Position numbers and translations under genes: made by a program
Part shown: positions 51,804 to 61,926 of the stretch, in pieces
Layout: each line of letters opens with the position of its first letter
Position numbering within the stretch: position 1 is the first letter of the stretch
Assembly (NCBI RefSeq): GCF_042654245.1
Contig: NZ_JBHSGI010000005.1
Location: forward strand, 186,001 to 250,000
Reading direction: 5' to 3'
From: Seohaeicola_A nanhaiensis
GTDB lineage: Bacteria > Pseudomonadota > Alphaproteobacteria > Rhodobacterales > Rhodobacteraceae
DNA: 64,000 nucleotides
Notes under the pieces: model-generated
What the model saw: the letters and a program-made list of their open reading frames with translations, nothing else
Told to the model about the DNA's origin: nothing
Databases searched by the model: none

Positions 51804-53147
51804 ATGACCATGATCACCTTCACCGGCCTCACTGTCACCTTCGACAATTCCGACAATGCGGTCTCTGTCGGCCAGACCCAGATTTCCCTGATCGTCGACT
51901 CCGCTGCCTCGACCTTCTCCTATTCCATCGCCGACTCCAGCGAGAGCCTGCCCTGGGTCGATATCATCGGCGACCCGATCCAGGTCCAGCTCGACGGGCA
52001 GCTGATCGACACCGGCGCCAATTCCAACGTCGAAGTGTCCATCGGCCGCGTCACCTCCCCCGCCGGCACCACCGTCGTTCTCGACCTCTGGCTCGACCGC
52101 GGCTCTGACTCCGTCGATTTCTTCTTCGCCCTCGATGGCGCCGACCTGCCCGCGATAACCACCCTTGCCCAGTGGAATGCCTTCGAGGCGTCGATCACCT
52201 CGGTCGGCCAGGCCACCGGCGCCTTCGCCCCCGGCCAGAACATCCTCTGGTCCACCTTCAACGGCGCCACCCTCACCGAGGACGACGAATACATCGGCAC
52301 GCTCGGCCGCGACGTCTTCGACGGCGGCATCGGCGACGACTATTTCGCCTCCTCCCGCGGCAATGACGTCTACCGCGGCGGCGCCGGCGCCGATCAGGTC
52401 ACCTTCCGCGGCGACCCGAACGGCGTGACCGCCAATCTCGCCACCGGCGTGGCAACCGACGGCTGGGGCCATACCGACAGGCTCATCAGCATCGAGATGC
52501 TGCGCGGTTCGATGTTCGACGACACCTTCATCGGCAAGGTCGGCACCCAGATCTTCCGCGGCATCGCCGGCGACGACTTCATCAACGGCGGCAAGGGCTT
52601 CGACCAGGTCCGCTATGACCGCGACGCCAATTACGGCGGCACCTCGGGCGTGAGCGTGCACCTCGGCAAGGGCAAGGCCACCGACGGCTTCGGCGACACC
52701 GACACCCTGCGCAGCATCGAGAACGCGCGCGGCAGCGATTTCAACGACGTCCTCATCGGCAGCGGCGGACGCAACGTGCTCCAGGGCGAAGACGGCAACG
52801 ACCGTCTGTCAGGCATCAACGGCAACGATACGCTCGACGGCGGCCGCGGCCGCGACGTCCTGATCGGCGGCGCGGGCGACGACATCCTGACCGGCGGCGC
52901 CCAGGCCGACAAGTTCGTCTTCGCCGGCGCCTTCGGAAATGACACCATCACGGACTTCCAGGCCAACATCAAACCCGAGAAGATCAACCTCGCGGGCGTT
53001 GAGTCCATCCGCAGCTTCGCCGACCTGCGCAACAACCACCTCTCCAACGTCAATGGCACCGCCGTGATCGACGATGGCATGGGCAACACGATCACGCTCC
53101 AGGGGCTGGTCAAGGCCGACCTTTCCGCCGACGATTTCCTGTTCTAG
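51804..53147 (+). CDS. RTX calcium-binding protein, secreted
   Basis: 447 residues from the ATG at 51804 (MTMITFTGLTVTFDNSDN); a GTG at 51675 and ATG at 51699 would add an unlikely basic leader. No N-terminal signal, as usual for type I secretion; the C-terminal end would be the secretion signal. Calcium-binding nonapeptides appear at about residues 170-215 (GGIGDDYFA, GGAGADQVTF) and as a run at about 335-390 (GNDTLDGGRGRD, GGAGDDILTGGAQADKFVF). N-terminal 150 residues are unknown. No type I exporter genes lie nearby. Confidence 0.85.
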   Translation: MTMITFTGLTVTFDNSDNAVSVGQTQISLIVDSAASTFSYSIADSSESLPWVDIIGDPIQVQLDGQLIDTGANSNVEVSIGRVTSPAGTTVVLDLWLDRGSDSVDFFFALDGADLPAITTLAQWNAFEASITSVGQATGAFAPGQNILWSTFNGATLTEDDEYIGTLGRDVFDGGIGDDYFASSRGNDVYRGGAGADQVTFRGDPNGVTANLATGVATDGWGHTDRLISIEMLRGSMFDDTFIGKVGTQIFRGIAGDDFINGGKGFDQVRYDRDANYGGTSGVSVHLGKGKATDGFGDTDTLRSIENARGSDFNDVLIGSGGRNVLQGEDGNDRLSGINGNDTLDGGRGRDVLIGGAGDDILTGGAQADKFVFAGAFGNDTITDFQANIKPEKINLAGVESIRSFADLRNNHLSNVNGTAVIDDGMGNTITLQGLVKADLSADDFLF

Positions 53148-53166
53148 GACCGCCGGCACCCCCATC

Positions 53167-53195
53167 GCCCGCAGCCCCAAGGGCTGCGGGCTTTT
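53167..53195 (+). terminator. RTX gene terminator
   Basis: GCCCGCAGCCC (53167-53177) / GGGCTGCGGGC (53181-53191), perfect 11-bp stem, 3-nt loop, then TTTTCTTTC. Confidence 0.9.
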
Positions 53196-53252
53196 CTTTC
53201 GCGCCCGCCTCCTCTATGCCCCGGCAAACCCCCAGCCCGAGGAGCCCGCGCG

Positions 53253-53933
53253 ATGATCCCTTCCGCCTACCCCACCCCCGAAGAAATCGCCCGCCTCTCG
53301 GCCCGGATGCTGCTCGAGATCGGCGCCGTGAACTTCCGCCCCGAAGACCCCTTCATCCTCGCCTCCGGCCTGCCCTCGCCCACCTACATCGACTGCCGCA
53401 AGCTGATCTCTTACCCGCGCATCCGCTCCACCCTGATGGACTTCCTCACCGTCACCGTGATGCGCAACGCCGGCTTCGAAGCCTTCGACAACATCGCCGG
53501 CGGCGAAACCGCGGGCATCCCCTTCGCGGCCCTGGTGGCCGAGCGCATGGGCCTGCCCATGACCTATGTCCGCAAGAAGCCCAAGGGCTACGGCCGCAAC
53601 GCCCGAATCGAGGGCGTGATGGGCGAAGGCGACCGCGTCCTGCTGGTCGAGGATCTCACCACCGATGGCGGCTCCAAGCTCTCCTTCGTCGACGCGATTC
53701 GCGACACCGGCGCCACCTGCGCCCATACCGCGGTGATCTTCTACTACGGCATCTTCCCCGAGACCGTGAAAACCTTGGGCGATCACGGCGTTAACCTGCA
53801 CCACCTCTGCACCTGGTGGGACGTCCTGGCCGAGGCGCGCCACTCCAACGCCTTCTCCGACGCCACCCTGGCCGAGGTCGAAACCTTCCTGAACGCCCCG
53901 CGCCCCTGGCAGGACGCCCGCCGCAAGGATTGA
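53253..53933 (+). CDS. pyrE: Orotate phosphoribosyltransferase
   Basis: 226 residues. Makes OMP from orotate and PRPP in pyrimidine synthesis. The PRPP-binding loop is VLLVEDLTTDGGSKLSFVDA; NIAGGETAGIPFAALVAE and TYVRKKPKGYGRNARIEG (flexible loop) are also typical. ATG at 53253 (MIPSAYPTPEEIARLS). It is separated from pyrC by the RTX gene with its own terminator, so pyrE is probably transcribed separately. Confidence 0.95.
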   Translation: MIPSAYPTPEEIARLSARMLLEIGAVNFRPEDPFILASGLPSPTYIDCRKLISYPRIRSTLMDFLTVTVMRNAGFEAFDNIAGGETAGIPFAALVAERMGLPMTYVRKKPKGYGRNARIEGVMGEGDRVLLVEDLTTDGGSKLSFVDAIRDTGATCAHTAVIFYYGIFPETVKTLGDHGVNLHHLCTWWDVLAEARHSNAFSDATLAEVETFLNAPRPWQDARRKD

Positions 53934-54139
53934 CGCGCGAAACGCCGCAGCGGTGAAATCCCGCCGAAAGTCCTGCAAGATGTTGACCGCTGCGCCCCTA
54001 TGATCGCAAGATGGGGCGTGTCGGGCAGCTCGAACAGGTTTTCCACAAAACATACAATTTGCCCGGACCGGTGCCGGATTGCTAAGAGCACTCCACCACA
54101 AGACGAACCGCGCCAAACGCGGACGGGCAGAGGGACACC

Positions 54140-55633
54140 ATGAACGAAATCGCCAAACTGAATCCGATTCGGGCCGAGATCGACTCCGCCGGAACCCTGC
54201 CCCATTCGGTCGAGGCCGAGCAGCAGCTGCTTGGCGCCGTTCTCACCAACAACGACGTCTACGACCGCGTCGCCTCGATCATCGGCGCGCAGCACTTCCA
54301 TGAACCGGTGCACGCCCGCATCTGGGAAATCGCTGCCGCCCGCATCGCCCGCAACCAGCTCGCCTCGCCCGTCACCCTCAAGGCCTTCATGGAGGAGGAC
54401 GAGGGGCTGAAGGAACTCGGCGGCCCCGCCTATCTCGCCCGCCTCGCCGGCACCGCCATCTCGGCCTTCGCCGTGCGCGACTACGCCCAGATGATCTACG
54501 ATCTCGCGATCCGCCGCGAACTGATCGCGCTCGGCCGCGACATCTCCGACAAGGCCGCCCGCGTCGATATTGCCAGCGAACCCGCGGCCCAGATCGTCGA
54601 AGCCGAACAACAGCTCTACAAGCTCTCCGAACAGGGCAAGTCGGAAACCGGTTTCCAGAGCTTTCTCAAGGCCGTAACCGACGCGGTTAATGTGGCGAAC
54701 GCCGCCTATCAGCGCGACGGCGGCCTCGCCGGCATCTCCACCGGGCTCGACGACATGGACGCCAAGCTTGGCGGCCTGCACAAGTCCGACCTGCTGATCC
54801 TCGCCGGCCGCCCCTCGATGGGCAAGACCTCGCTCGCCACCAACATCGCCTTCAACGTCGCCAAGGCCTACAAGCGCGGCCGCTTCCCCGACGGCACCGA
54901 AGGCGCAGTCAGCGGCGGCGTCGTCGGCTTCTACTCGCTCGAAATGAGCGCCGAACAGCTCGCCGGCCGTATCCTCGCCGAAGCCTCCGAGATCTCCTCC
55001 CACAAGATCCGCCAGGGCGACATGACCGAGGGCGAATTCCGCCGCTTCGTCGATGCCGCCAAGACGCTCGAGGCCTGCCCGCTCTACATCGACGACACGC
55101 CCGCGCTACCGATCTCCCAGCTCGCCGCCCGCGCCCGCCGGCTCAAGCGCACCCACGGGCTCGACGTGCTGATCATCGACTATCTCCAGCTTGTGCGCGG
55201 CACCGGTAAGTCCGAGAACCGGGTGAACGAGATCAGCGAGATCACCATGGGCCTCAAGGCCATCGCCAAGGAACTGAACATCCCCGTCATCGCGCTCTCC
55301 CAGCTCTCCCGCCAGGTCGAAAGCCGCGAGGACAAGCGCCCCCAGCTCTCCGACCTGCGCGAATCCGGCTCGATCGAACAGGACGCCGACGTGGTGATGT
55401 TCGTCTACCGCGGCGAATACTACAAGGAACGCGAAAAGCCCGACGAGAACAACATCGAGGCCACCGCCAAGTGGATCGAGGACATGGAACGCCTGCACGG
55501 CAAGGCCGAGGTCATCATCGGCAAGCAGCGCCACGGCCCCATCGGCACCGTCGAACTCTCCTTCGAGGCCCAGTTCACTCGTTTCGGCAACCTGGTGAAA
55601 CCCTGGCAGCAGAACGGCGAACCCGGCTACTAG
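54140..55633 (+). CDS. dnaB: Replicative DNA helicase
   Basis: 497 residues. N-terminal DnaB domain starts at VEAEQQLLGAVLTNNDVYDR; the RecA-like C-terminal domain has Walker A AGRPSMGKTSLATNIAF, Walker B VLIIDYLQLV and the final DVVMFVYRGEYY-type motif with GKQRHGPIGTVEL. It forms the hexameric helicase at replication forks. About 30 residues between Walker A and B (YKRGRFPDGTEGAVSGGV) look like a lineage-specific insertion. ATG at 54140. Confidence 0.95.
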   Translation: MNEIAKLNPIRAEIDSAGTLPHSVEAEQQLLGAVLTNNDVYDRVASIIGAQHFHEPVHARIWEIAAARIARNQLASPVTLKAFMEEDEGLKELGGPAYLARLAGTAISAFAVRDYAQMIYDLAIRRELIALGRDISDKAARVDIASEPAAQIVEAEQQLYKLSEQGKSETGFQSFLKAVTDAVNVANAAYQRDGGLAGISTGLDDMDAKLGGLHKSDLLILAGRPSMGKTSLATNIAFNVAKAYKRGRFPDGTEGAVSGGVVGFYSLEMSAEQLAGRILAEASEISSHKIRQGDMTEGEFRRFVDAAKTLEACPLYIDDTPALPISQLAARARRLKRTHGLDVLIIDYLQLVRGTGKSENRVNEISEITMGLKAIAKELNIPVIALSQLSRQVESREDKRPQLSDLRESGSIEQDADVVMFVYRGEYYKEREKPDENNIEATAKWIEDMERLHGKAEVIIGKQRHGPIGTVELSFEAQFTRFGNLVKPWQQNGEPGY

Positions 55634-55684
55634 GTCCCGATCCAACGCTTTCGTGAATGGACAGCCGCGCGCCCCTCTGGCGCA

Positions 55685-56482
55685 ATGGCGCCCATGCTGC
55701 GCGCGCTTGCCCTCTCCCTCGCCCTCGCCGCCCCGCCGCTGGCGGCGCAGGACCGCGTCGAGGTCGACATGGAGCTCGTCCTCGCCGTCGACGTCTCCCG
55801 CTCGATGAGCCCCGCCGAGCTCGAAATCCAGCGTCACGGCTACGCCGCCGCCCTCTCCAGCGACGAGGTGAGCGGCGCCATCGCCGGCGGCATGACCGGC
55901 CGCATCGCGCTGACGTACATCGAATGGGCCGGCAGCAGCTCGCAGACGGTGATCGTCCCCTGGACCCTGATCGAAACCGCCGACCAGGCCCGCGACGTCG
56001 CCGACACCCTCTCGGGCTTCTTCATGGAAGGCATGCGCCGCACCTCGATCTCCGAGGCGCTGGTCTATGCCGCCGACAGCTTCGAGACCAATCGCTTCGA
56101 CGGCCTGCGCCGGGTCATCGACATCTCGGGCGACGGCCCCAACAACATGGGCCGCCCGGTGCTCCTGGCCCGCGACACGGTGCTGGCGCGCGGCATCACC
56201 ATCAACGGCCTGCCCCTGATGACCCAGGACCCCTTCTCGGCGCAATGGGGCATCCCCGACCTCGACGCCTATTACACCAACTGCGTCATCGGCGGCCCCG
56301 GCGCCTTCGTCATCCCGGTCACCAGCTGGGACCAGTTCGCCGAGGCCGTGCGCCGCAAGCTGGTCCTCGAAATTGCCGGCCGCTCCGGCGAAACCGAACG
56401 CCTGATACCCGCCGCCGCCTACGACTGCCTCGTCGGCGAAAAGATCTGGGAAAAGAACCGGCGCTATTACAGCGAACCCTGA
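55685..56482 (+). CDS. DUF1194 VWA-like exported protein
   Basis: 265 residues with a signal peptide (LRALALSLALAAPPLAAQ) and a VWA-like fold: VLAVDVSRSMSPAELEIQRH has the DxSxS metal motif, and RRVIDISGDGPNN gives a second. DUF1194 proteins are periplasmic; function unknown. ATG at 55685 or 55694. It lies 52 bases after dnaB and could be transcribed with it, and is followed by a CCAAATA element. Confidence 0.82.
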   Translation: MAPMLRALALSLALAAPPLAAQDRVEVDMELVLAVDVSRSMSPAELEIQRHGYAAALSSDEVSGAIAGGMTGRIALTYIEWAGSSSQTVIVPWTLIETADQARDVADTLSGFFMEGMRRTSISEALVYAADSFETNRFDGLRRVIDISGDGPNNMGRPVLLARDTVLARGITINGLPLMTQDPFSAQWGIPDLDAYYTNCVIGGPGAFVIPVTSWDQFAEAVRRKLVLEIAGRSGETERLIPAAAYDCLVGEKIWEKNRRYYSEP

Positions 56483-56503
56483 CGCCCGCCCCGCGCCCCC
56501 GGC

Positions 56504-56564
56504 TTCTCTGGTTCACAAATACCTCGGGGGGCCGCCCGGCACGGGCGGCGGGGGCAGAGCCCCC
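56504..56564 (+). repeat. CCAAATA dispersed element, copy D
   Basis: TTCTCTGGTTCACAAATACC (56504-56523), then GCCGCCC/GGGCGGC (56531-56549) and GGGGGC/GCCCCC (56550-56564). Between DUF1194 and alr. Confidence 0.75.
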
Positions 56565-56653
56565 TCCACCGCTCCCATCCCGCGCGGAATGCCGCCCCGC
56601 CCGCGTCCCTTTCCCCCTTGACGCGCCGCGCCCGGATGTCATGAACGGGGCCC

Positions 56654-57688
56654 ATGAGCAGCGGACATCTTACCATCGATCTCGGCGCCATCGCCGCCAA
56701 CTGGACCGCCCTCGCCGCGCAAAGCGCCGGCGAGACCGCGGCCGTGATCAAGGCCGACGGCTACGGCCTCGGCGCCGGCCGCATCGCCAGGGCGCTGGCC
56801 GAGGCCGGCGCGCGCCGCTTCTTCGTGGCGCTGGCCGAGGAAGGTGCCGCCGTGCGCGCGGCCCTCGGCCCCGGGCCGATGATCGGCGTGCTTTCGGGCC
56901 ACATGGAGGGCGACACCGAGCTGATCCGCGCCCACGACCTGGTGCCGATGCTGAATTCGGTCGACCAGATGCTGCGCCAGGTCGAGGCGCTGCCCAACCG
57001 CCCCTTCGGCATCCAGCTCGACACCGGCATGAGCCGGCTCGGCATGGAGCCCGGCGAATGGTCCGCCCTGCGCGATCTCGCCATGTCCCGCAAGCCGGTG
57101 CTGCTGATGTCGCACCTCGCCTGCGCGGACGAGCCCGACCATCCGATGAACCCGCGCCAGCTGCACCAGTTCCGCGAAATGACCGCCGGTCTCGACGTAC
57201 CGCGCTCGCTGGCGGCCACCGGCGGCATCCTGCTGGGGTCGGACTATCACTTCGACCTGACCCGCCCCGGCATCGGCCTCTTCGGCGGCCAGCCCTTCGC
57301 CGAGGCCCGCCCCGTCGTGCGCCTCGACATCCCGGTGATTCAGCTGCGCACCATCGCCCCGGGCGAGACGGTGGGTTACGCCAACGCCTGGACCGCCGAG
57401 CGCCCCAGCCGCATCGCCACCCTCTCCGCCGGCTATGCCGACGGACTGCTGCGCGCCCTGGGCGGCCGGCTCCGGCTCTATCACGGCGCGATCCCCTGCG
57501 CCGCCGTCGGCCGCGTCTCGATGGACCTCATCACGGTCGACGTCACGGACCTGCGCGAGGATCCGGGCTATCTCACCCTGCTCGGCCCCCATCAGGGCGT
57601 CGACCGCCTCGCCGCCGCCGCCGGCACCATCGGCTATGAAATCCTGACAAGCCTCGGCGCCCGCTACTCGCGCCGCTACGTGGCATGA
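56654..57688 (+). CDS. alr: Alanine racemase
   Basis: 344 residues. PLP-dependent; converts L- to D-alanine for peptidoglycan. Schiff-base Lys in VIKADGYGLGAGRIAR; catalytic Tyr region is GETVGYANAW and IATLSAGYADGLLRAL. Slightly short for the family. ATG at 56654, and its TGA overlaps mlaE by 4 bases, which couples D-alanine supply to lipid transport genes in one transcript. Confidence 0.93.
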   Translation: MSSGHLTIDLGAIAANWTALAAQSAGETAAVIKADGYGLGAGRIARALAEAGARRFFVALAEEGAAVRAALGPGPMIGVLSGHMEGDTELIRAHDLVPMLNSVDQMLRQVEALPNRPFGIQLDTGMSRLGMEPGEWSALRDLAMSRKPVLLMSHLACADEPDHPMNPRQLHQFREMTAGLDVPRSLAATGGILLGSDYHFDLTRPGIGLFGGQPFAEARPVVRLDIPVIQLRTIAPGETVGYANAWTAERPSRIATLSAGYADGLLRALGGRLRLYHGAIPCAAVGRVSMDLITVDVTDLREDPGYLTLLGPHQGVDRLAAAAGTIGYEILTSLGARYSRRYVA

Positions 57689-58470
57689 GCGGCCTGCTCA
57701 CGCCGCTGGCGCTGTTGGGCGCGGTGACGCTGCGCCTGATGGCCGCGCTCGGCCGCGTCTCGCTCTTCGCGCTGAACACGCTCGGCCATATCGTCCGCCC
57801 GCCCTTCTACCCCAAGGAATTCGCGCTCGCCCTGCTCAACATCGGCTGGCTCTCGCTGCCCGTCGTCGGCCTCACCGCCATCTTCACCGGCGGCGCGCTG
57901 GCGCTCCAGATCTACTCCGGCGGCGCCCGTTTCAACGCCGAGGCCGTGGTGCCCCAGATCGTCGCCATCGGCATGGTGCGCGAACTCGGCCCCGTCCTCG
58001 TCGGCCTGATGATCGCCGCCCGCGTCACCTCCTCCATCGCCGCCGAGATCGCGACCATGAAGGTGACCGAACAGATCGACGCGCTGGTGACCCTCTCGAC
58101 CCACCCGATGAAATACCTCGTCGTGCCCCGCGTGCTGGCCGCCCTGCTCACCGTACCGCTGCTGGTGGCCGTGGGCGACATCATCGGCGTCGGCGGCGGC
58201 TATTCCGTCGCGGTCAAGAACCTCGGCTTCAATCCCGCGGCCTACCTGCAGAACACCGTCGATTTCCTCGAACTCCGCGACATCGTCTCCAGCCTCGTCA
58301 AGGGCGCCGCCTTCGGCATCATCGCCGCGCTGATGGGCTGCTACTACGGCATGGCCTCCGAGCGCGGCGCCCAGGGCGTCGGCCGCGCCACCAAGTCCAG
58401 CGTCGAGGCCGCGGCCGTGCTGATCCTGGCCGCCAACTTCCTGCTCACGGGGGTGTTCTTCTCGATATGA
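57685..58470 (+). CDS. mlaE: MlaE-family lipid ABC transporter permease
   Basis: 261 residues with about six hydrophobic segments. MlaE signatures: AIFTGGALALQIYSGGARFN, MVRELGPVLVGLMIAARVTSSI and EIATMKVTEQIDAL (the coupling-helix EQI motif). Permease of the Mla/Mce phospholipid transport system at the inner membrane. Begins and ends in ATGA overlaps (alr upstream, mlaF downstream). Other mla components (mlaD, mlaC) are not here. Confidence 0.92.
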   Translation: MSGLLTPLALLGAVTLRLMAALGRVSLFALNTLGHIVRPPFYPKEFALALLNIGWLSLPVVGLTAIFTGGALALQIYSGGARFNAEAVVPQIVAIGMVRELGPVLVGLMIAARVTSSIAAEIATMKVTEQIDALVTLSTHPMKYLVVPRVLAALLTVPLLVAVGDIIGVGGGYSVAVKNLGFNPAAYLQNTVDFLELRDIVSSLVKGAAFGIIAALMGCYYGMASERGAQGVGRATKSSVEAAAVLILAANFLLTGVFFSI

Positions 58471-59216
58471 TCCAGATGGAGAACGTCACCAAGGCCTTCG
58501 GGCCAAAGAAGGTGCTGCGCGGGCTGACCCTGAACGTGCCCAAGGGCACCTCGATGGTCATCATCGGCGGCTCGGGCACCGGCAAGTCGGTGGCGCTGAA
58601 ATGCGTCCTCGGCCTCGTCCACGCCGACAGCGGCACCATCACCGTGGACGGGCAAGACGCCTATACCGCCGCCGACCGCGACGCCTTCCTCGCCCGCTTC
58701 GGGATGCTGTTCCAGGGTGGCGCGCTCTTCGATTCGCTCCCGGTCTGGCAGAACGTCGCCTTCCGCCTGCTGCGCGGCGCGCTGAAACGCCCTGCCGCCG
58801 AGGCGCGCGAGATCGCCATCGAAAAACTCCGCCGCGTCGGCCTGACCCCCGATGTGGCCGACCTCTTCCCCGCCGAGCTTTCAGGGGGCATGCAGAAACG
58901 CGTCGGCCTCGCGCGCGCCATTGCCGCCGACCCCGAGATCATCTTCTTCGACGAACCCACCACCGGCCTCGACCCGATCATGGCCGGCGTCATCAACGAC
59001 CTAATCCGCGAGATCGTGACCGAGATGGGCGCCACCGCCATGACCATCACCCACGACATGTCCTCGGTCCGCGCCATCGCCGACAACGTCGCCATGCTGC
59101 ACGACGGCGTGATCAAATGGACCGGCCCCGTCGCCGAAATGGACAATTCCGGCGATCCCTACCTCGACCAGTTCATCCACGGCCGCGCCACCGGCCCGAT
59201 TGCGGCGGTGCGCTGA
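58467..59216 (+). CDS. mlaF: MlaF-family lipid ABC transporter ATPase
   Basis: 249 residues. Walker A IIGGSGTGKSVALKCVLG, signature LSGGMQKRVGLARAIA, Walker B IIFFDEPTTGLDP and H-loop TITHDMSS. Powers the MlaE permease; lipid direction is not shown. Begins inside mlaE (ATGA). Its stop codon is inside the first of a set of palindromes. Confidence 0.95.
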   Translation: MIQMENVTKAFGPKKVLRGLTLNVPKGTSMVIIGGSGTGKSVALKCVLGLVHADSGTITVDGQDAYTAADRDAFLARFGMLFQGGALFDSLPVWQNVAFRLLRGALKRPAAEAREIAIEKLRRVGLTPDVADLFPAELSGGMQKRVGLARAIAADPEIIFFDEPTTGLDPIMAGVINDLIREIVTEMGATAMTITHDMSSVRAIADNVAMLHDGVIKWTGPVAEMDNSGDPYLDQFIHGRATGPIAAVR

Positions 59217-59336
59217 CGAATTCCTCCGAGGAATTCGTCCGTTTTCCTCGCGAGGAAAACGCCCCCGCCCCCAACCGTCCCGCCAGAGCCAAAAATCCTC
59301 GCAGGATTTTTGACGTTTTCCTCGCCGGAAAACGTC
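59215..59336 (+). repeat. Cluster of four perfect palindromes
   Basis: (1) GACGAATTCCTC/GAGGAATTCGTC (59215-59239); (2) CGTTTTCCTCG/CGAGGAAAACG (59240-59261), no loop; (3) CAAAAATCCT/AGGATTTTTG (59290-59312); (4) GACGTTTTCC/GGAAAACGTC (59312-59336). A weaker CTTGCA/TGCAAG follows at 59341-59362. All share TTCC/GGAA cores with the ilvI-ilvH pair and are spread over 120 bases directly downstream of mlaF. Confidence 0.85.
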
Positions 59337-59379
59337 CTCGCTTGCACCCGTCCCGCTGCAAGCTTACCTCCTGCAAGCC

Positions 59380-59808
59380 ATGCTCAAACTCGCCAACCTC
59401 GCCCTCCTGGTCGTCTTCCCCCTCGCCTGGTTCGCGCCGCTGCTGCGCGCGGGGATCGACCTGCCGCTCTTCGGCACCGAGGAGATCTCGGTCATCTCCG
59501 GCCTGCAATCCCTCTGGGAAACCGATGTGGCGCTCGCGCTCCTCGTCACCTTCCTCGCCGTCTTCGCCCCCTACATGAAGACCATCGGCCTCGCCCTCAT
59601 CCACTTCGGCCAGCTCCGCCGCCGCGTCCTGCCGGTGCTCGAAATCCTCGGCAAGCTCGCGATGGCCGATGTCTTCCTGATCGCGCTCTACGTGGTGATC
59701 GCCAAGGGCATCGGCCTCGCCCGGATCGAGGTCGCCTGGGGCCTCTACCTCTTCTCCGCCGCCGTGCTCGCCTCCATCGCGATTAGCCATTTGACCGCCA
59801 AACGCTAA
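59380..59808 (+). CDS. PqiA-like (paraquat-inducible protein A) membrane protein
   Basis: 142 residues with four hydrophobic helices. The layout WFAPLLRAGIDLPLFGTEEIS ... ISGLQSLWETDVALALLVTF ... LALIHFGQLRRRVLPVLEIL resembles one half of PqiA, whose full form has two such domains. It might support lipid transport by the MlaEF pair upstream. ATG at 59380; a long repeat cluster precedes it. Confidence 0.75.
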   Translation: MLKLANLALLVVFPLAWFAPLLRAGIDLPLFGTEEISVISGLQSLWETDVALALLVTFLAVFAPYMKTIGLALIHFGQLRRRVLPVLEILGKLAMADVFLIALYVVIAKGIGLARIEVAWGLYLFSAAVLASIAISHLTAKR

Positions 59809-59824
59809 ACGGTCACAAACGCGC

Positions 59825-61189
<1,365 letters not shown>

Positions 61190-61228
61190 ACTGCGCCAAA
61201 AATCGAAACCAGAGGCAGGCAGATACAT

Positions 61229-61783
61229 ATGGAAGGTTTCACCATAATCGACGGCGTCGTCGCGCTCGTGATCGTCATCTCGGCGCTGCTGGCCTATTCC
61301 CGGGGCCTGGTGCGCGAGTCGATGGCGATTGCCGGCTGGATCGCCGCCGCCGTGGTCGGCTATCTCTTCGCCCCCAAGGTCGAACCCCTGATCAAGGAAC
61401 TGCCGCTGGTCAGCGAATTCATCGCCGACAACTGCCAGCTCAGCATTCTCGGCGCCTTCTTCGTCGTCTTCACCGCGGCGCTGATCGTTGCCTCCTTCTT
61501 CACCCCTCTGTTCTCAACGCTGGTGCGCCGCTCGGCGCTCGGTGGCATCGACCAGGGCCTCGGCTTCCTCTTCGGCGTCGTGCGCGGCGTGCTGCTCGTG
61601 GCCGTCGCCTTCTTCGTTTACGACAATGTGATCACCAGCCAGACCTATTCGATCGTCGACGAAAGCCGCTCGGCCCAGGTCTTCGAGCAGTTCACCACCA
61701 AGATCGAACAGCGCAATCCGGAACAGGCGCTCGGCTGGCTCAAGCTGCAATATGAAGGCCTTGTCGGGCAGTGCAGCCAGTAA
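61229..61783 (+). CDS. cvpA: CvpA family membrane protein
   Basis: 184 residues with four hydrophobic helices (VALVIVISALLAYSRGLVRE, AGWIAAAVVGYLFAPKVEP, AFFVVFTAALIVASFF, FGVVRGVLLVAVAFFVYDNV). Conserved GVVRGVLLV near the third/fourth helix. Implicated in colicin V production and, in several bacteria, placed beside purF. Its gene lies 40 bases after radA and 140 bases before purF; exact role unclear. Confidence 0.87.
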   Translation: MEGFTIIDGVVALVIVISALLAYSRGLVRESMAIAGWIAAAVVGYLFAPKVEPLIKELPLVSEFIADNCQLSILGAFFVVFTAALIVASFFTPLFSTLVRRSALGGIDQGLGFLFGVVRGVLLVAVAFFVYDNVITSQTYSIVDESRSAQVFEQFTTKIEQRNPEQALGWLKLQYEGLVGQCSQ

Positions 61784-61926
61784 TGCTGCCGCCTCATCGG
61801 GCAAGGACCGCGCACAACCTGTGCGGTCCGGACATAGCGGTCATGAATATGTGATCCTTTGATGACACTGGCGACCCAAGCGCTTATGTGAGGGTCAAGA
61901 CCCGCACTGGATTCGGAGCTGCCCCC

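Noticed and set aside
53983..54004. TTGACC and TATGAT as a promoter between pyrE and dnaB
   Set aside because: Only 10 bases separate the two hexamers, too few for sigma-70.
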